Positions 1 to 6,267 of a stretch of 8,192 nucleotides of DNA are shown piece after piece. The position numbers and the translations under genes are program-made. Below the pieces are notes generated by a model. It worked only from the letters and a program-made list of their open reading frames with translations, was not told where the DNA came from and ran no database searches. This stretch comes from JBEAOO01 sp041164825 (GTDB lineage: Bacteria > Pseudomonadota > Gammaproteobacteria > Burkholderiales > Burkholderiaceae_C): positions 1 through 8,192 of the forward strand of contig JBEAOO010000241.1 of NCBI GenBank assembly GCA_041164825.1, written 5' to 3'. Every line of letters starts with the position of its first letter. The first letter of the stretch is position 1.

Positions 1-1185
1 CATGACATGGCGCCGCAGGCCGGTGGGCGCGCGCGTGCGGTGGATCAGCGCGGATTGGTGCTGGACAACGGCCAGCACATCCTCATTGGTGCCTACCGCG
101 ACACGCTGGCCTTGATGCGGCGCGTCGGCATCGACCCGGACACCGTGCTGCTGCGCCGCCCGCTGGCGCTGGTGGACGCGCAAGGCCAGGGCCTGCGCTT
201 GCCCGCGGGCCCGGCCTTGGTGGCTTTTGCGCGCGCCGTGTGGGCCAACCGCGCGTGGACGGTGGCCGAGCGGTTGGCCGTGCTGCGCGGCGCCACAGCT
301 TGGTTGGCGCGTGGCTTTGCCTGCGACGGCGCCTTGACCGTGGCACAACTTTGCCGCAGCTGGCCGCAGCGCGTGGTCGACGATTTCATCGACCCGCTCT
401 GCGTGGCCGCGCTCAACACCCCGGCGGCGGAGGCCAGCGCCACGGTGTTTTTGCGGGTGCTGAAAGACGGGCTGTTTGGCGGCCCGGGGAGTGCCGACTT
501 GCTGCTGCCACGGGTGGATCTGAGCGCGCTGCTGCCCGCGCCCACGCTGGCGCACCTGCAGGCGCAGGGCGCCACGCTGAAGTTGGCAGAACGTGTGCAC
601 CGCATCGCGCCCGAGGGCAGCGGCTGGCAGGTCAACACCACGCATTTCGACGCCGTGGTGTTGGCCACGCCACCGGGCGAGGCCGCGCGGCTGGTGGCCC
701 ACCTTGCGCCCGAATGGGCTGCCGTGGCACACGCGCTGCGCTACGAGCCCATCGTCACCGTCACGCTCAGCTGCGCCGGCTTGCGCTTGCCGCAACCCAT
801 GCTGGCGCTGGCGAGCGACGCACACGTCCGACCCGCCCAGTTTGTGTTCGACCGCGGCCAACTCGGCGGGCCCGAGGGGCAACTGGCTTTCGTGATCAGC
901 GGCGCTGCGCCGTGGGTGGCGGCCGGGCGCGACGCCACGCTGGGCGCGTGCATCGATCAAGCGGCTGCGGCGTTCACCGCCGGCGATGCCAGCCGCTGGC
1001 AGGTGGTGGCCATGTTGGCCGAAAAGCGCGCCACCTTCCGTTGCACGCCCGGCTTGCAGCGCCCCGCCGCGGCCATCGCCCCGGGTCTGTGGGCTGCGGG
1101 CGACCATGTGGCCGGCCCCTACCCCGCGACGCTGGAGGGCGCAGTACGCTCAGGTCTGGCCGCAGTGCGGGCGCTGAACGGCTGA
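1..1185 (+). CDS. hpnE: Hydroxysqualene dehydroxylase HpnE (5'-truncated by window edge)
   Basis: FAD-dependent amine-oxidase/desaturase-type flavoprotein. In this family HpnE reduces hydroxysqualene to squalene, the last of three steps after HpnD and HpnC, feeding hopanoid or other triterpenoid synthesis. The reading frame is open from base 1 (first residues HDMAPQAGGRARAV), so the ATG at position 7 is an internal Met. The true start and the N-terminal GxGxxG dinucleotide-binding loop, roughly 40 residues, lie left of the window. What is visible: the GGRAR motif that follows the Rossmann loop, then DNGQHILIGAYR, which is highly typical of HpnE, and near the C-terminus AAGDHVAGPYPATLEGAVRSG, the second FAD-contacting motif (about bases 1096-1160). 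The frame is intact to TGA at 1183-1185. The partner genes hpnC and hpnD would be expected upstream but are out of view. The next gene is convergent, 25 bp away, with no clear terminator hairpin between. The family call is firm; a hopanoid product cannot be shown from this window. Confidence 0.93.
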   Translation, partial: HDMAPQAGGRARAVDQRGLVLDNGQHILIGAYRDTLALMRRVGIDPDTVLLRRPLALVDAQGQGLRLPAGPALVAFARAVWANRAWTVAERLAVLRGATAWLARGFACDGALTVAQLCRSWPQRVVDDFIDPLCVAALNTPAAEASATVFLRVLKDGLFGGPGSADLLLPRVDLSALLPAPTLAHLQAQGATLKLAERVHRIAPEGSGWQVNTTHFDAVVLATPPGEAARLVAHLAPEWAAVAHALRYEPIVTVTLSCAGLRLPQPMLALASDAHVRPAQFVFDRGQLGGPEGQLAFVISGAAPWVAAGRDATLGACIDQAAAAFTAGDASRWQVVAMLAEKRATFRCTPGLQRPAAAIAPGLWAAGDHVAGPYPATLEGAVRSGLAAVRALNG

Positions 1186-1210
1186 GCAACGCCTTCAACC
1201 GGGCGCACAC

Positions 1211-2386
1211 TCAGCGCGCGAACGGCGCCGCCAGCGGCTCGCCCACAAACAAACTCTGCTGCGGCCAGGCCACGCTCTTCCAATAGGCCTCGATGGCGGT
1301 GGCGCCCTGGAGGTAGTGCAGCAGCAGCACCTGCGGTTGCGGAAATTTCTGCCGGTGCGAGCAAGGCTCCGACACCGCCCCATGGCTGGCGGTGGCGCCA
1401 CCGTCGATCCAGGCCAGCGCACTCATCTGCCCGCTCTGCCCCACGATCTGCCCGCCGAACGAGGTGAGGTGATCGGCCAGCGCACCGGGCACCCAATCGA
1501 TGTGCGCCAGGCCCTCAACGCTCGACAACCCCGTCTGATAGATCAACACGCGCCGGGCCTGGTCGCCCAAACGATCGGCCACCGCAGGCCGCAGCTCAAC
1601 CCCTTGGCTGCGCAGCAAACCGGCCGGCGGAAAGTCCAGCGCGCGCACGCTGCGAATGCGGTCGTGGGTGAGCAGGTAGTGCGCCTGCACGGGCGGCGCA
1701 CCGCGCCAACCCAGGCTGCGGTCGGCGGCCACACCACGGTCGATCAACCGCTTGGCACCTTCCACATCCGATGCGGCGAGCAGCATGGACAAGCGCATGC
1801 GCGCATCGGTGAACGGCCGCGCCGTGGCGTTGTCAAAGTACGGCGAAGCGCGCGACGGCTCGCAACTGTGCTGGCACAAGCCCGGATCAAAGCCCAGCGC
1901 CAAGGCCCCGGAAATCGAATTGCACGCCACCGCGTAGGGCTGACGCCAGGCCAGCGCCACCGCCTGCACCTCGGTGCCCAGCTCCGCCGTGAGCGTGCCC
2001 TGGAAAACCTCAAATTCTTCGGGCGTCAGCGCCGCCTTCACCGGCAAGGCCACACGCAGCACCTGGCGGCCGCTCAGGCCCCGGGCTTTGGCGTAGTACT
2101 CACCCACGGTCACCGAATAGGGGTCCAGCGTGTTGATCACCACGGCCACGTCTTTGGCCTTGAGGTGGCCGGCGATGCGCGGACTGCGGTGCCAACGGGC
2201 GGGCGGCAGGCTGGGGCGGGCGGGCGCAGCAGCGGCCGGGTGAGCCGCCACGGCAGCAGCCCGCACCGGCGGCTCATCCGCTGCCGCACCGGCGCAGGCC
2301 GACAGGGCCAGCACGCCCACACCCGTCAACCCAGCGTGCGCGAGGGCCCTGCCGAAGCCCCAGGGCGCGAATGCGAATTTCGTCAT
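1211..2386 (-). CDS. TIGR03790 family predicted lipoprotein of unknown function
   Basis: 391 residues. The N-terminus is a lipoprotein signal: a short basic region (K3, R13), a hydrophobic stretch at about 19-29, and lipobox L28-S-A-C31, so the mature protein should be lipid-anchored at Cys31. An Ala/Pro-rich tether (about 32-66) precedes the folded part. The block at 79-116 (VAVVINTLDPYSVTVGEYY, then ARGLSGRQVL) and the C-terminal block at 329-385 (GGATASHGAVSEPC, KFPQP, EAYWKSVAWPQQ, VGEPL) match what I recall of the TIGR03790 family, which has no assigned function. Mature cysteines are C155, C171, C175 and C342; H335-G and C342 in the C-terminal block are candidate functional residues, but this is speculation. 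The ATG at 2386 is supported by AGGG (plus-strand CCCT 2396-2399) with a 9-nt spacer. The gene diverges from the iclR-type gene and may be its target. The family match is from memory of motifs, not a search. Confidence 0.78.
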   Translation of the reverse strand: MTKFAFAPWGFGRALAHAGLTGVGVLALSACAGAAADEPPVRAAAVAAHPAAAAPARPSLPPARWHRSPRIAGHLKAKDVAVVINTLDPYSVTVGEYYAKARGLSGRQVLRVALPVKAALTPEEFEVFQGTLTAELGTEVQAVALAWRQPYAVACNSISGALALGFDPGLCQHSCEPSRASPYFDNATARPFTDARMRLSMLLAASDVEGAKRLIDRGVAADRSLGWRGAPPVQAHYLLTHDRIRSVRALDFPPAGLLRSQGVELRPAVADRLGDQARRVLIYQTGLSSVEGLAHIDWVPGALADHLTSFGGQIVGQSGQMSALAWIDGGATASHGAVSEPCSHRQKFPQPQVLLLHYLQGATAIEAYWKSVAWPQQSLFVGEPLAAPFAR

Positions 2387-2394
2387 GCAAAATT

Positions 2395-2408
2395 ACCCTG
2401 ATCTGGGT
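2395..2408. promoter_or_regulatory. Candidate operator: 14-bp near-palindrome in the divergent iclR/lipoprotein intergenic region
   Basis: The sequence ACCCTGATCTGGGT is symmetric about 2401/2402, with six of seven base pairs matching; only the T/T pair at 2399/2404 breaks symmetry. It fills most of the 26-bp gap between the two divergent start codons and overlaps both candidate Shine-Dalgarno elements. IclR-family proteins bind palindromic sites and often control themselves and a divergent neighbour, so this is a reasonable operator candidate. No convincing -10/-35 pair was found for either gene, so the promoters may lie inside the opposite coding regions. Confidence 0.35.
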
Positions 2409-2412
2409 GAAA

Positions 2413-3219
2413 ATGTCGAGAATGAAAAACCCCGAAGGCAAGCAACCCACGATACAGGTTCTGGAGCGCATGTTCGGCTTGCTGGACGTGCTCGCATCCC
2501 ACCAAGACCCGGTGTCGCTCAAGGTCATCAGCGAACAGACCGGTCTGCACCCCTCCACCGCACACCGCATCCTGAACGATCTGGCGATCGGCCGCTACGT
2601 TGATCGGCCAGAAGCCGGCTGCTACCGCCTGGGCATGCGCTTGCTGGAGTTGGGCAATTTGGTGAAAGCCCGCTTGGATGTGCGCGAAGCGGCCTTGGCG
2701 CCGATGCGCGAGCTGCACAAGCTGACCCACCAGCCTGTGAACCTCTCCATGCGCCAGGGCGACGAAATTGTGTACATCGAGCGCGCCTACAGCGAGCGCT
2801 CGGGCATGCAGGTGGTGCGGGCCATTGGCGGCCGCGCGCCGCTGCACCTCACGTCGGTGGGCAAGCTGTTTCTGGCGCAGGACGACGGCGCCCGCGTGCG
2901 CTCGTACGCCACGCGCACCGGCCTGGCCGGCCACACCCGCAACAGCCTCACCGACCTGCCCTCGCTGGAACGCGAGTTGTCGAAGGTGGCGCAATACGGC
3001 ACCGCGCGTGACGACGAAGAACTCGAACTCGGCGTGCGTTGCATGGCCGCGGGCATCTACGACGACCAAGGCAAGCTGATCGCCGGCCTGTCAATCTCGG
3101 CACCCGCCGACCGCCTGGAAGAAGCCTGGGCCGAACGACTCAAAGCCACCGCCGCACAGATTTCCAGCGCGCTGGGCTACCGCCAAAGCACTGGCGGGCA
3201 CAGCGACGTCAAGGCCTGA
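2413..3219 (+). CDS. IclR-family transcriptional regulator
   Basis: 268 residues, a typical length for the family. Residues about 13-75 form the winged helix-turn-helix: a helix around QVLERMFGLLDVLA, then VSLKVISEQTGLHPSTAHRI with the recognition helix near 46-57, and the wing at RYVDRPEAGCYRLG. Residues about 85-258 are the effector-binding domain, including IVYIERAY, the APLHLTSVGKLFLA segment and DEELELGVRCMAAGIYD (about 191-207), the usual small-molecule pocket region. The effector is not predictable from the sequence. Start choice: an ATG at 2371 would overlap the divergent gene's start and lacks support. ATG 2413 is reported here, but ATG 2422 (265 residues) is equally possible, because GGGTGA at 2405-2410 is only 2 nt from 2413 and 11 nt from 2422. 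The gene is divergent from the lipoprotein gene, its best candidate target besides itself, and ends at a terminator shared with pbpG. Confidence 0.92.
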   Translation: MSRMKNPEGKQPTIQVLERMFGLLDVLASHQDPVSLKVISEQTGLHPSTAHRILNDLAIGRYVDRPEAGCYRLGMRLLELGNLVKARLDVREAALAPMRELHKLTHQPVNLSMRQGDEIVYIERAYSERSGMQVVRAIGGRAPLHLTSVGKLFLAQDDGARVRSYATRTGLAGHTRNSLTDLPSLERELSKVAQYGTARDDEELELGVRCMAAGIYDDQGKLIAGLSISAPADRLEEAWAERLKATAAQISSALGYRQSTGGHSDVKA

Positions 3220-3278
3220 TCCGCGGCGTCAACCGCCGGCGGCATCGCCGAGATCGAATCCACAGACAGCAGGAAGCA

Positions 3279-3303
3279 AAAAGCCCGGCATCGCCGGGCT
3301 TTT
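3279..3303. terminator. Bidirectional rho-independent terminator between iclR-type gene and pbpG
   Basis: Perfect 11-bp inverted repeat AAAAGCCCGGC (3279-3289) / GCCGGGCTTTT (3293-3303) with a 3-nt loop ATC. On the plus strand it is followed by TTTTCTTTG. On the minus strand the stem ends in TTTTTGC. Both neighbouring genes are transcribed toward it: the IclR gene ends 59 bp to the left and pbpG ends 42 bp to the right. It therefore fits as the end signal for both. Confidence 0.9.
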
Positions 3304-3345
3304 CTTTGTGCGGGGTCGAAATGCCCCGCGCGCTGATCAAAATTT

Positions 3346-4560
3346 TCAGTTGACCTTGGGCACGATGGCATGAGCTTGCACCGTGCCAGCCGGGTTGTCC
3401 GAGATCCACTTGCGCACGCGCTCGGCATCGCCAATGCGCGAGTACTTGCCGGCCGAGTCCAGGAACACCATGATCAACTTGCGGCCAGCCATGCGGGCTT
3501 GCATCACCAAACAGCGGCCGGCTTCAGAGATGTAGCCGGTCTTCTGCAGGCCAATGTCCCAAGCCGGGCTCTTCACGAGGCCGTTGGTGTTGTGGTACTG
3601 CACTTGGCGGTGGCCCACTTCCACTTGGTACTCGGGCGAGGTCGACAACTCCCGAATGATCTGGTGCTGGTAAGCCGCCTTCACCAGTGTGGCCAGGTCG
3701 CGCGCACTGCTTTGGTTTTGGCTCGACAAGCCCGTGGGCTCCACATAGCGGGTGTCGCGCATGCCGAGTTCGCGAGCCTTGAGGTTCATGGCCGACACAA
3801 ACGCCGGCAGGCCACCTGGATAGCTGCGGCCCAGCGCATGGGCGGCCCGGTTTTCAGACGACATCAGCGCCAAGTGCAACATCTCGCCACGGCGCAACTC
3901 CGTGCCCACCAGCAGACGCGAGCTGCTGAATTTTTCGGTGTCCACGTCCTCGTCGGTGACGGACATCATCTCGTCGAGCGGCAGCTTGGCTTCGGTCACC
4001 ACCAGCGCCGTCATCAGCTTGGTCAGCGAAGCGATGGGCAACACGGCTTGCGAGTTTTTGCTCAGCAAGACTTCGTTGGTTTCTTGGTCCATCACCAAGG
4101 CCACGCTCGACTTCAGCGCCAGTTCGTCGGCCGTGTCGTGGAGGCCGGCCATCTGGCCAAAAGACTGCTTGGGGGCCACCGCTGCGGCCACCACCACCAC
4201 CGGTGCCTTGAGGGCTGCCGGCGCCATCTGGCGGACAGCAGCAGCGCGGGCGCGCGGGCTCATGGCGGCCAACTGGCGCCGGCTGTAGCTGACCTCGTCG
4301 GCCGGGACGCGCTTGTGCCCCGCAGCAACTTGTGCATCAGCTTTTTTGCCCTTGTGCCGTGCCGCAGTGGCCAGCGTGATGGTCACTTCTTTGCCGTGTT
4401 TGGCCTTGGCAGAGAGCTTGCTGCCAGCAGCTTTGACCGCACTGACAGGCGCCGGCTTCGCGTGCTTGTGTGACACCGCAGCCTGTGCAGACAGGCCTGA
4501 CAGCCCCAGGGCCGAGGCCACCAAGGCTGACGCAATCAGAGATTTGGAAAAATGGGTCAC
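3346..4560 (-). CDS. pbpG: D-alanyl-D-alanine endopeptidase, PBP7-type (peptidase S11), secreted
   Basis: 404 residues. Serine peptidase of the DacA/PBP7 group (S11). PBP7 enzymes cut D-Ala-mDAP cross-links in periplasmic peptidoglycan. All three penicillin-binding motifs are in order: S178-L-T-K181 (nucleophile and general base), S235-E-N237 and K340-T-G342. A signal peptide spans 1-27 (K6, hydrophobic 8-23, likely cleavage after AQA). Between it and the catalytic domain (about 145-390) lies a low-complexity linker of about 110 residues, rich in Lys, Ala and His and then Arg/Ala, which makes this longer than E. coli PBP7 (about 310). Start: GTG at 4560, chosen because AAGG (plus-strand CCTT 4567-4570) sits 6 nt upstream and the signal peptide begins there. 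The same frame stays open further upstream, but that extension runs through the leuA terminator into leuA and has no protein character. PBP7 (endopeptidase) rather than PBP5 (carboxypeptidase) is inferred from the short domain lacking a long C-terminal beta-domain and membrane anchor. Confidence 0.88.
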   Translation of the reverse strand: MTHFSKSLIASALVASALGLSGLSAQAAVSHKHAKPAPVSAVKAAGSKLSAKAKHGKEVTITLATAARHKGKKADAQVAAGHKRVPADEVSYSRRQLAAMSPRARAAAVRQMAPAALKAPVVVVAAAVAPKQSFGQMAGLHDTADELALKSSVALVMDQETNEVLLSKNSQAVLPIASLTKLMTALVVTEAKLPLDEMMSVTDEDVDTEKFSSSRLLVGTELRRGEMLHLALMSSENRAAHALGRSYPGGLPAFVSAMNLKARELGMRDTRYVEPTGLSSQNQSSARDLATLVKAAYQHQIIRELSTSPEYQVEVGHRQVQYHNTNGLVKSPAWDIGLQKTGYISEAGRCLVMQARMAGRKLIMVFLDSAGKYSRIGDAERVRKWISDNPAGTVQAHAIVPKVN

Positions 4561-4588
4561 AGGAAACCTTGGGAAAACCGTTGGCCCG

Positions 4589-4617
4589 AGTTTAAGACAA
4601 TCAAAAAAAGCCTGCAA
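4589..4617 (-). promoter_or_regulatory. Candidate sigma-70 promoter of pbpG
   Basis: On the minus strand TTGCAG (4617-4612) is followed after exactly 17 nt by TAAACT (4594-4589), each matching the consensus at four of six positions. This lies about 28 nt upstream of the GTG start and its Shine-Dalgarno. The -35 box falls inside the leuA terminator hairpin. This is the best-spaced pair in the 118-bp gap, but it is an eye-made call. Confidence 0.35.
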
Positions 4618-4642
4618 GATCAAAAACTTAACAGGCTTTTTT
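4604..4642 (-). terminator. Rho-independent terminator of the leuA2-leuA operon
   Basis: 11-bp inverted repeat AAAAAAGCCTG (4604-4614) / CAGGCTTTTTT (4632-4642) with a 17-nt loop. Read on the minus strand, the stem ends in an uninterrupted run of seven T (4609-4603). It starts 36 bp after the leuA stop. It lies between leuA and pbpG, both on the minus strand, so it should separate the leucine operon from pbpG. Confidence 0.82.
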
Positions 4643-4678
4643 AAAGTGAGGGCCGGCCGGCCCCAAAAGGTATGTCGC

Positions 4679-6220
4679 TCAACCCTGCGCAGCCACCCTT
4701 TCGGTCTTGCTGTGCAGTTTGTTGAGGGCTGACAAATACGCTTTGGCCGAGGCCACGACGATGTCAGGATCGGCGCCCACACCATTGACGACCCGGCCCC
4801 CGAGCGTGAGCCGAACCGTCACTTCACCCTGAGATTCTGTGCTGCCTGAGGTGATGGCATTGACCGAATAGAGCAGCATTTCGGCGCCAGACTGAAGCTT
4901 GGACTCGATGGCTTTCAAGCTCGCATCCACCGGGCCGTTGCCATCGCTTTCCGCTTGCAGCTCCTGGCCGCCCGCCGTGAACACCACCTTCGCCCAAGGG
5001 CGCTCGCCGGTTTCCGAGCGCTGCGAGAGCGCCTGCAAGCGGTAATGCTCTTGTTCGGTGGTGACCGATTCGTCCATCACCAGCGCGACGATGTCTTCGT
5101 CAAAAATATCGCTCTTGCGGTCGGCCAGCTCCTTGAACTTGGCGAAAGCAGCGTTGATTTCGGCCTCCGACTCCAGCGCAATGCCCAACTCGGTCAAGCG
5201 CTGCTTGAAGGCGTTGCGGCCCGAGAGCTTGCCCAGCACGATTTTGTTGGCGCTCCAGCCCACGTCTTCGGCGCGCATGATTTCGTAGGTGTCGCGCGCC
5301 TTGAGCACACCGTCTTGGTGGATGCCGCTGGCGTGGGCAAAGGCATTGGCGCCCACCACGGCCTTGTTGGGCTGCACCACGAAGCCCGTGGTTTGAGCGA
5401 CCAAGCGCGAGGCGGGCACGATTTGCGTCGCATCGATGCCGATGTCCAGATCAAAGTAGTCGCGACGCGTCTTGATGGCCATCACGACCTCTTCGAGCGA
5501 GCAGTTGCCTGCACGCTCGCCCAGGCCGTTGATGGTGCACTCGACCTGGCGCGCGCCGCCAATCTTCACTCCGGCCAGCGAGTTGGCCACGGCCATGCCG
5601 AGGTCGTTGTGGCAGTGCACCGACCAGACCGCTTTGTCGGCGTTGGGAATGCGGCGGCGCAGGTCGGCGATGAAGTTGCCGTACAGCTCTGGGATGGCGT
5701 AGCCCACGGTATCTGGCAGGTTGATGGTGGTGGCACCTTCGGCAATCACGGCTTCGATCACCCGGCACAGAAAGTCCGGGTCGGAGCGGTAACCGTCTTC
5801 GGGCGAGAACTCCACCTGCTCGGTCAGGTTGCGCGCAAAGCGCACCGCCAGCTTGGCCTGTTCGAACACCTGGTCACGCGTCATGCGCAGCTTCTTCTCC
5901 ATGTGGAGTTCGCTGGTGGCGATGAAGGTGTGAATGCGCGACGAAGCCGCACCCTTGAGCGCCTCGGCCGCCCGCGAAATATCGCGGTCGTTGGCGCGAG
6001 CCAGCGAGCAGATGGTGCTGTCCCTGATGTGCTCGGCAATCGATTTCACGGCCTCGAAGTCGCCATTGCTCGACGCGGCAAAACCCGCCTCGATCACATC
6101 CACGCGCAGGCGCTCCAGTTGGCGTGCAATGCGCAGCTTTTCGTCCTTGGTCATGGAAGCCCCGGGCGACTGTTCGCCGTCGCGCAAGGTGGTGTCAAAA
6201 ATAATGAGTTTGTCGGTCAT
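4679..6220 (-). CDS. leuA: 2-isopropylmalate synthase, class I (E. coli-type LeuA)
   Basis: 513 residues, close to the 523 of E. coli LeuA. Catalyses acetyl-CoA + 2-ketoisovalerate to 2-isopropylmalate, the committed cytosolic step of leucine synthesis. The N-terminal DRE-TIM barrel (about 1-270) starts with the signature TTLRDGEQSPG (R13, D14). Metal ligands are D14, H202 and H204 in VHCHNDLGMA, and N239 in NGLGERAGN. Then come the HASGIHQDG motif (296-304) of the linker subdomain and a C-terminal regulatory domain (about 390-505) with GNGPVDASLKAI and GVGADPDIVVASAKAYLSALN, the region where leucine feedback acts in the family. The GTG.AD..I variant and overall length argue for isopropylmalate rather than citramalate or homocitrate synthase. 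ATG at 6220 has GGGGA 5 nt upstream. It follows leuA2 by 47 bp, with no terminator or strong promoter seen between, so co-transcription is likely. It ends at a good terminator. Confidence 0.95.
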   Translation of the reverse strand: MTDKLIIFDTTLRDGEQSPGASMTKDEKLRIARQLERLRVDVIEAGFAASSNGDFEAVKSIAEHIRDSTICSLARANDRDISRAAEALKGAASSRIHTFIATSELHMEKKLRMTRDQVFEQAKLAVRFARNLTEQVEFSPEDGYRSDPDFLCRVIEAVIAEGATTINLPDTVGYAIPELYGNFIADLRRRIPNADKAVWSVHCHNDLGMAVANSLAGVKIGGARQVECTINGLGERAGNCSLEEVVMAIKTRRDYFDLDIGIDATQIVPASRLVAQTTGFVVQPNKAVVGANAFAHASGIHQDGVLKARDTYEIMRAEDVGWSANKIVLGKLSGRNAFKQRLTELGIALESEAEINAAFAKFKELADRKSDIFDEDIVALVMDESVTTEQEHYRLQALSQRSETGERPWAKVVFTAGGQELQAESDGNGPVDASLKAIESKLQSGAEMLLYSVNAITSGSTESQGEVTVRLTLGGRVVNGVGADPDIVVASAKAYLSALNKLHSKTERVAAQG

Positions 6221-6267
6221 GGGTGTCCCCGATTCAGGTCAGAAGAGAAAAGCGATAGCGCCAAAGC

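Noticed and set aside
240..1286. A 348-codon plus-strand frame overlapping hpnE
   Set aside because: It is an out-of-frame shadow rich in Arg/Ala/Gly with no motif; the hpnE frame carries both FAD-related motifs.
1316..2401. A 361-codon plus-strand open frame opposite the TIGR03790 lipoprotein gene
   Set aside because: Its low-complexity His/Arg/Gln-rich product has no domain, while the minus strand has a lipobox, family motifs and a good Shine-Dalgarno.
2371..2412. Upstream ATG 2371 for the IclR gene
   Set aside because: It would overlap the divergent gene's first codons and add residues with no family match; 2413 or 2422 fit the family length.
4561..4785. Longer pbpG reading frame starting inside leuA
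   Set aside because: The extension crosses the leuA terminator and buries the signal peptide; GTG 4560 has a proper Shine-Dalgarno and exposes the signal sequence.
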